Origin: Parcubacteria group bacterium
GTDB taxonomy: Bacteria; Patescibacteriota; Minisyncoccia; Minisyncoccales; JAGUVE01
Assembly (NCBI GenBank): GCA_020063075.1
Contig: JAGUVE010000048.1
Location: 1-16,225, forward strand
Direction: 5' to 3'
DNA: 16,225 nucleotides
Notes under the pieces: generated by a model
Seen by the model: only the letters and a program-made list of their open reading frames with translations
Database searches by the model: none
What the model was told of the DNA's origin: nothing
Shown: positions 13,869 through 16,225 of the stretch, piece after piece
How the letters are laid out: each line of letters opens with the position of its first letter
Numbering within the stretch: position 1 is the stretch's first letter
Program-made: the position numbers and the translations under genes

Positions 13869-14017
13869 CTAATTCACCAAATAAATTTGTCGTAGCAAAG
13901 AGGGGTATTGTGGCTCTTGGAGAGATTGTGATTGAAAAGAGTGATAGTTGGCGTTATAAGATCAGAAGCGAAAAATTATGCTTCGGTATTTTTTATAAGA
14001 ATTTGGAAACAAGTTGA
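13865..14017 (+). CDS. Probable original N-terminus of the endonuclease gene, separated by a frameshift
   Basis: An ATG overlapping the regulator stop (ATGA) opens a 50-residue frame, MTNSPNKFVVAKRGIV to FYKNLETS, ending in TGA at 14015-14017. The next base register continues directly into the endonuclease frame as DLGKNDFEIIDV. A one-base indel, perhaps at the six-T run 13989-13994, would join them. The coupled start suggests this was the real beginning of the nuclease gene. It could instead be a separate small protein. Confidence 0.45.
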   Translation: MTNSPNKFVVAKRGIVALGEIVIEKSDSWRYKIRSEKLCFGIFYKNLETS

Positions 14018-14450
14018 CTTGGGTAAAAATGATTTTGAAATTATAGACGTAAGAAAAACAGGAGACGGATTTTCAAAAAAAATTTGTAATGTCTGCCATA
14101 AACTCAAAAAGACGACAGAGTTTGCCAAGAATCAAAACGCTAAGAATAATAGATCAGTGAGACGACCGTCATGTAAAGACTGCCGTATAAAGATGGAAGG
14201 TGTTGGAGTATCTAGAGAAGATAAACTCAAGTGGCTTAAGAAAAAACCGGTAAACGAACCTTTTGAATGTCCAGTTTGTAAAAAGAGAACAATTGCTGGC
14301 ATAACAAGTAAGGTGGTTTTAGAACACGACCATCATACCGGAAAAGCTGGGGGTTGGATTTGTGATAGCTGTAATACTGGGCTAGGACGATTTAAGGACG
14401 ATATAGAGTTGCTAAAAAGTGCGATTGAATTTATCAAGAAAAATTATTAA
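13932..14450 (+). CDS. Endonuclease VII-like HNH (beta-beta-alpha metal) nuclease, likely restriction enzyme
   Basis: The frame holds 172 residues but starts at a TTG immediately after a stop, so the true start is probably the ATG at 13865 plus a frameshift. A first zinc knuckle, C-x2-C (CNVC) with CKDC, lies at about residues 53-84. The catalytic core follows: CPVC, then VLEHDHHTGKAGGWICDSCNTGLGRF, given here in part, with the DHH metal-binding segment and paired CxxC. This is the recombination endonuclease VII / His-Me finger pattern, also used by restriction enzymes such as Hpy99I (from memory). Beside an XRE regulator and a methyltransferase, a Type II restriction enzyme is likely. The last bases overlap the convergent methyltransferase gene. 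The target sequence is unknown. Confidence 0.75.
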   Translation: MKRVIVGVIRSEAKNYASVFFIRIWKQVDLGKNDFEIIDVRKTGDGFSKKICNVCHKLKKTTEFAKNQNAKNNRSVRRPSCKDCRIKMEGVGVSREDKLKWLKKKPVNEPFECPVCKKRTIAGITSKVVLEHDHHTGKAGGWICDSCNTGLGRFKDDIELLKSAIEFIKKNY

Positions 14451-15064
14451 AGATTAAAGTATTTTAATCTTTTCTTTGTAAGCTCTACGTATTCTTTTGA
14501 TATATCGCACCCAATATAGTTGCGTTTATTTATGGCGGCCATTTTGCAGGTTGTTCCAGAGCCACACATTGGATCAAAAACAACGTCTCCTATCTTTGTC
14601 CACGAGAGGATGTGATCTTCTGCTAATTTTTCTGGAAAAATCGCGGTGTGCTGAAAGGCAATTTTATCGCTTGTTGAACCATGAAGCCCTACGGCGTATT
14701 CCCATATATTTGTCAGGGTTTTATCCGGTTTTAATTTACCCAATATCTTTTTGTTTACTCCATCTGCTTTTTTATTGAACGTCAACATCTCTTGTCCTTG
14801 TCGAACTGTCTTGGTTTTTAAGGGATTGAATGTTTTGGGAGAACCCTTACTAAAGACAAACATAAACTCATAACAATTTGTGTAGGCGTTGGATCTCATA
14901 AAAGGAGTGTTTTTTTTCCTATAAATCATGACATCATGGGCGTTGAATCCTATGTCTTGAAAAGATAGGGCTTGTCTAAAACTCGTAAGACTTCTGTTTC
15001 CTTTGTTTATTTTATCCCCGACCACCCACACTAAGACACCCCCCTTGTTGCAAATGCTTATATA
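14447..15064 (-). pseudogene. N-terminally truncated N4/N6 DNA methyltransferase
   Basis: On the minus strand the recognisable methyltransferase starts around CNKGGVLVWVVGD (near 15052). It continues through LGF-like HDVMIYRKK and a variable region, then HTAIFPEKLAEDHILSW, motif I FDPMCGSGTT (residues 152-161 counted from the GTG at 15031) and IGCDISKEYVELTKKRL. This order, with motif I near the C-terminus, is that of beta-class N4/N6 enzymes (DNA_methylase N4/N6 family). Such enzymes carry the catalytic (D/S)PP(Y/W) motif at the N-terminus. It is absent: the frame hits a stop at about 15100 and no SPPY-like sequence occurs further upstream. The protein therefore keeps SAM binding but should be inactive. 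Partner of the endonuclease at 13932-14450. Confidence 0.75.
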
Positions 15065-15172
15065 AGGGCGGAAAACGAAGAAGGTAGAAAAGATTTAGAT
15101 TTTTTAGAGAATAATCTACTCTCAAAATGTGCTAATTGTTCCTATACAGATGTTTTGGGTATTGATTTATGA
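15035..15172 (+). pseudogene. C-terminal fragment of an unknown protein at a rearrangement junction
   Basis: An open frame of 45 codons without a start codon: DTPLVANAYIRAENEEG to SKCANCSYTDVLGIDL, ending in TGA. Its composition is protein-like, with a CxxC near the end. The first bases overlap, in opposite sense, the truncated edge of the methyltransferase, so both genes lose their beginnings at about 15050. No family is recognised. Confidence 0.4.
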
Positions 15173-15234
15173 AACCGCTTTCGGAAAAATTTATAAAACA
15201 GTATTCTTGGCAGGATTTAAAGAAGTTTCAATAA
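15169..15234 (+). CDS. Short open frame coupled to the fragment (uncertain)
   Basis: The ATG at 15169 overlaps the stop of the preceding fragment (ATGA) and opens a 21-residue frame, MKPLSEKFIKQ to DLKKFQ. Coupling is suggestive, but the length is very small. It could be the start of another broken gene of the same lost operon. Confidence 0.25.
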   Translation: MKPLSEKFIKQYSWQDLKKFQ

Positions 15235-15288
15235 CGGCGGCGAAAATTATCAAAATTCAGCGTCTGGATTTTCTTTGAAAAAAGTTCG

Positions 15289-15308
15289 GATTTTGTTCAG
15301 GACAGACA
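15289..15308 (+). repeat. GATTTT-GACAGACA dispersed motif, second copy
   Basis: GATTTTGTTCAGGACAGACA here resembles GATTTTACTCAAGACAGACA at 13246-13265 (17 of 20 identical). TTGACAGACA also forms the -35 of the Fur gene at 15374. Too short to decide between a repeat and chance. Confidence 0.35.
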
Positions 15309-15325
15309 ACACAGGGACAACGCTT

Positions 15326-15352
15326 AACCCGAGAATTTTCTCTCGGGTTTTT
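15326..15352 (+). terminator. Intrinsic terminator before the Fur gene
   Basis: AACCCGAGA (15326-15334) and TCTCGGGTT (15341-15349) form a nine-pair stem with a six-base loop, and five T run through 15352. A well-formed terminator that must end transcription coming from the left, where only gene fragments are seen, so a transcript is or was made there. Confidence 0.8.
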
Positions 15353-15373
15353 GCTTTAAAGCCGGTTATCCGC

Positions 15374-15402
15374 TTGACAGACATTCTTGATAATAATAAA
15401 AT
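15374..15402 (+). promoter_or_regulatory. Strong promoter of the Fur/PerR-like gene
   Basis: Perfect TTGACA (15374-15379), 17-base spacer, TAAAAT (15397-15402), ATG ten bases later. The transcript leader would be only about four bases. A/T-rich GATAATAATAAAATC (15389-15403) within the core loosely resembles a Fur-family box and could allow autoregulation. Confidence 0.75.
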
Positions 15403-15412
15403 CTAAATAAGA

Positions 15413-15805
15413 ATGATTACTAAAAAGAAAATTGAACGGCTAACCTCCCAAAAGAAGATTATTGTTGACTATCTGAAAAGCGTTAAAACTCACCCCTCGG
15501 CTAAAGAGATTTATTTTAATGTCAGAAAAAAATTACCAAGAATAAGCAGGGGAACAGTCTATCGGATTCTTAATAATTTAAAAGAGAAGAGTGAAATCTT
15601 AGAAATCCATTGCGGAATATCTAATTATGACAGCGATGTTTTTCCCCACGGACATTTTATTTGCGAAAAGTGTGAAAGAATTTACGACGTGAGCGATGAA
15701 TGCGGAAAATGCAACATCATCAAATCCAAAAAAACAAAGGTCGGTAAAATTAAAAATTATAAAGTTTATTTTTATGGACTTTGCAAAAATTGTTCCAAAC
15801 AATAA
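15413..15805 (+). CDS. Fur/PerR-family metal-dependent regulator
   Basis: 130 residues. The winged helix carries THPSAKEIYFNV (26-37) and SRGTVYRILNNL (45-56). The metal region has Y72-D73, H79-G-H81 and FICEKC (82-87), and the C-terminus is GLCKNCSKQ. C84, C87, C124 and C127 make the structural Cys4 zinc site; His79, His81 and acidic residues fit the regulatory site of the PerR/Fur type. An additional CGKC (97-100) is unusual. The family represses genes in response to iron, manganese, zinc or peroxide. Asp73, near the PerR Asp85 position, hints at peroxide sensing, but the metal cannot be decided. The next gene starts 32 bases before its stop, so the two are co-expressed. Confidence 0.88.
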   Translation: MITKKKIERLTSQKKIIVDYLKSVKTHPSAKEIYFNVRKKLPRISRGTVYRILNNLKEKSEILEIHCGISNYDSDVFPHGHFICEKCERIYDVSDECGKCNIIKSKKTKVGKIKNYKVYFYGLCKNCSKQ

Positions 15806-16076
15806 GAGATACTGTCACGATTGCGAAAAGGAAATAAAAATTAGCGGAAAAGAAATCAAAAACGGACTTTTGCTTTCATATGAGGATAACGGAGAGAAGA
15901 TAAAAGTTTTTAAGTGCAACGATTGTTTTAAGAAAAATCCCGGTTTAACTAATTTTAGAAAGTGCGAGGTTTATTCAAGGGTCGTGGGATATTTAAGGCC
16001 GCTCCAACAGTGGAACGTAGGTAAAAAACAAGAATATCAAGAAAGAAAAGAGTATAAAATATCTAAGGAAAAATAA
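15774..16076 (+). CDS. Stand-alone C-terminal (zinc and glycyl-radical) domain of anaerobic ribonucleotide reductase
   Basis: 100 residues from the ATG at 15774, inside the end of the Fur gene. Two CxxC pairs (C14/C17 and C48/C51) are followed by KCEVYSRVVGYLRP and LQQWNVGKKQEYQERKEY. This matches the extreme C-terminus of NrdD: the zinc-binding pairs and the RVxGY glycyl-radical loop, with G72 as the radical glycine, then WN-x-GK-x2-E. The large catalytic barrel (about 600 residues) is missing and nothing suggests it was once here. In full NrdD, the activase NrdG forms the radical on that glycine. A separate domain could be a replaceable radical part, like YfiD/GrcA for pyruvate formate-lyase, or just a zinc protein derived from NrdD. 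Control by the Fur-like regulator is inferred from the overlap. Confidence 0.75.
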   Translation: MDFAKIVPNNKRYCHDCEKEIKISGKEIKNGLLLSYEDNGEKIKVFKCNDCFKKNPGLTNFRKCEVYSRVVGYLRPLQQWNVGKKQEYQERKEYKISKEK

Positions 16077-16225
16077 AAAGAAAAAGAAATATGGTGGGTT
16101 TGCAGAGAATACGGATATGTTCATTATTGAAAAACAGAAACAGAGAGACAATCAGCGCTATCAAGCTACGAGAAGTATTATTCTAATAATTTTCAGAAAT
16201 ATCCCAAAAGGCGATTTTTTTGGTC
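16077..16225 (+). other. Window end with no supported gene
   Basis: After the NrdD-like stop there are only short frames. One starts at an ATG at 16117 and runs off the window end (MFIIEKQKQRDNQRYQ); it could begin a gene but lacks a clear ribosome binding site or promoter. No RNA or repeat is recognised. Confidence 0.3.

Noticed and set aside
16077..16225. Possible UGA recoding as glycine, since one frame after the NrdD-like gene reads on through a TGA
   Set aside because: rplU, the transcobalamin-like gene and the XRE gene all end naturally at TGA, so UGA is a stop here.
1..16225. CRISPR array or prophage
   Set aside because: No regularly spaced repeats of CRISPR length and no phage structural, integrase or att-like sequences were seen; the endonuclease VII-like gene sits in a restriction-type context instead.

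Overview
The window looks like chromosome from a small-genome, AT-rich bacterium of the candidate phyla radiation (Patescibacteria, probably Parcubacteria-like). This is an inference from three things: compact gene order with overlaps of a few bases, scarcity of Shine-Dalgarno sites, and short insertions inside conserved housekeeping proteins (RecR, CysS). UGA, UAA and UAG all serve as stops, so the code appears standard.

Layout. 1-1790: the tail of an unrecognised gene, then rmuC and rplU, ending in a hairpin region shared with convergent genes. 1791-5127 (minus strand): dnaB, interrupted by a full-length intein with a LAGLIDADG endonuclease domain, followed one base later by recR. 5128-7765: a GT4 glycosyltransferase reading right and cysS reading left, with overlapping 3' ends. 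7783-10827: a self-contained unit of promoter, cobalamin riboswitch, terminator, three exported or membrane protein genes and a final terminator. 10853-12715: a GtrA-like membrane protein, a short dnaX and tRNA-Gln(TTG). 12716-13646: mostly palindromes and repeats around a small CDGSH iron-sulfur protein. 13647-15064: what looks like a decaying restriction-modification locus, with an XRE regulator, an endonuclease VII-like HNH nuclease that seems frameshifted, and a methyltransferase lacking its catalytic N-terminal part. 15326-16076: terminator, strong promoter, a Fur/PerR-type regulator and an overlapping small gene that encodes only the C-terminal zinc and glycyl-radical part of anaerobic ribonucleotide reductase.

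The most interesting part is 7783-10827. A cobalamin riboswitch precedes a secreted protein built like animal transcobalamin/intrinsic factor (alpha-helical barrel plus DUF4430-type beta domain). Next come a membrane-anchored Ig-like protein, translationally coupled to it, and a DUF6580-type multi-span membrane protein that resembles solute-binding S components. Together they suggest a B12 capture and uptake system that may not have been described in such a minimal bacterium.

Other cross-cutting observations. Several genes have a -10 box ending exactly six bases before the ATG, implying leaderless mRNAs. One imperfect-palindrome repeat family occurs both between genes and in frame inside recR and cysS. 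All functions are read from sequence alone; no database search was run.
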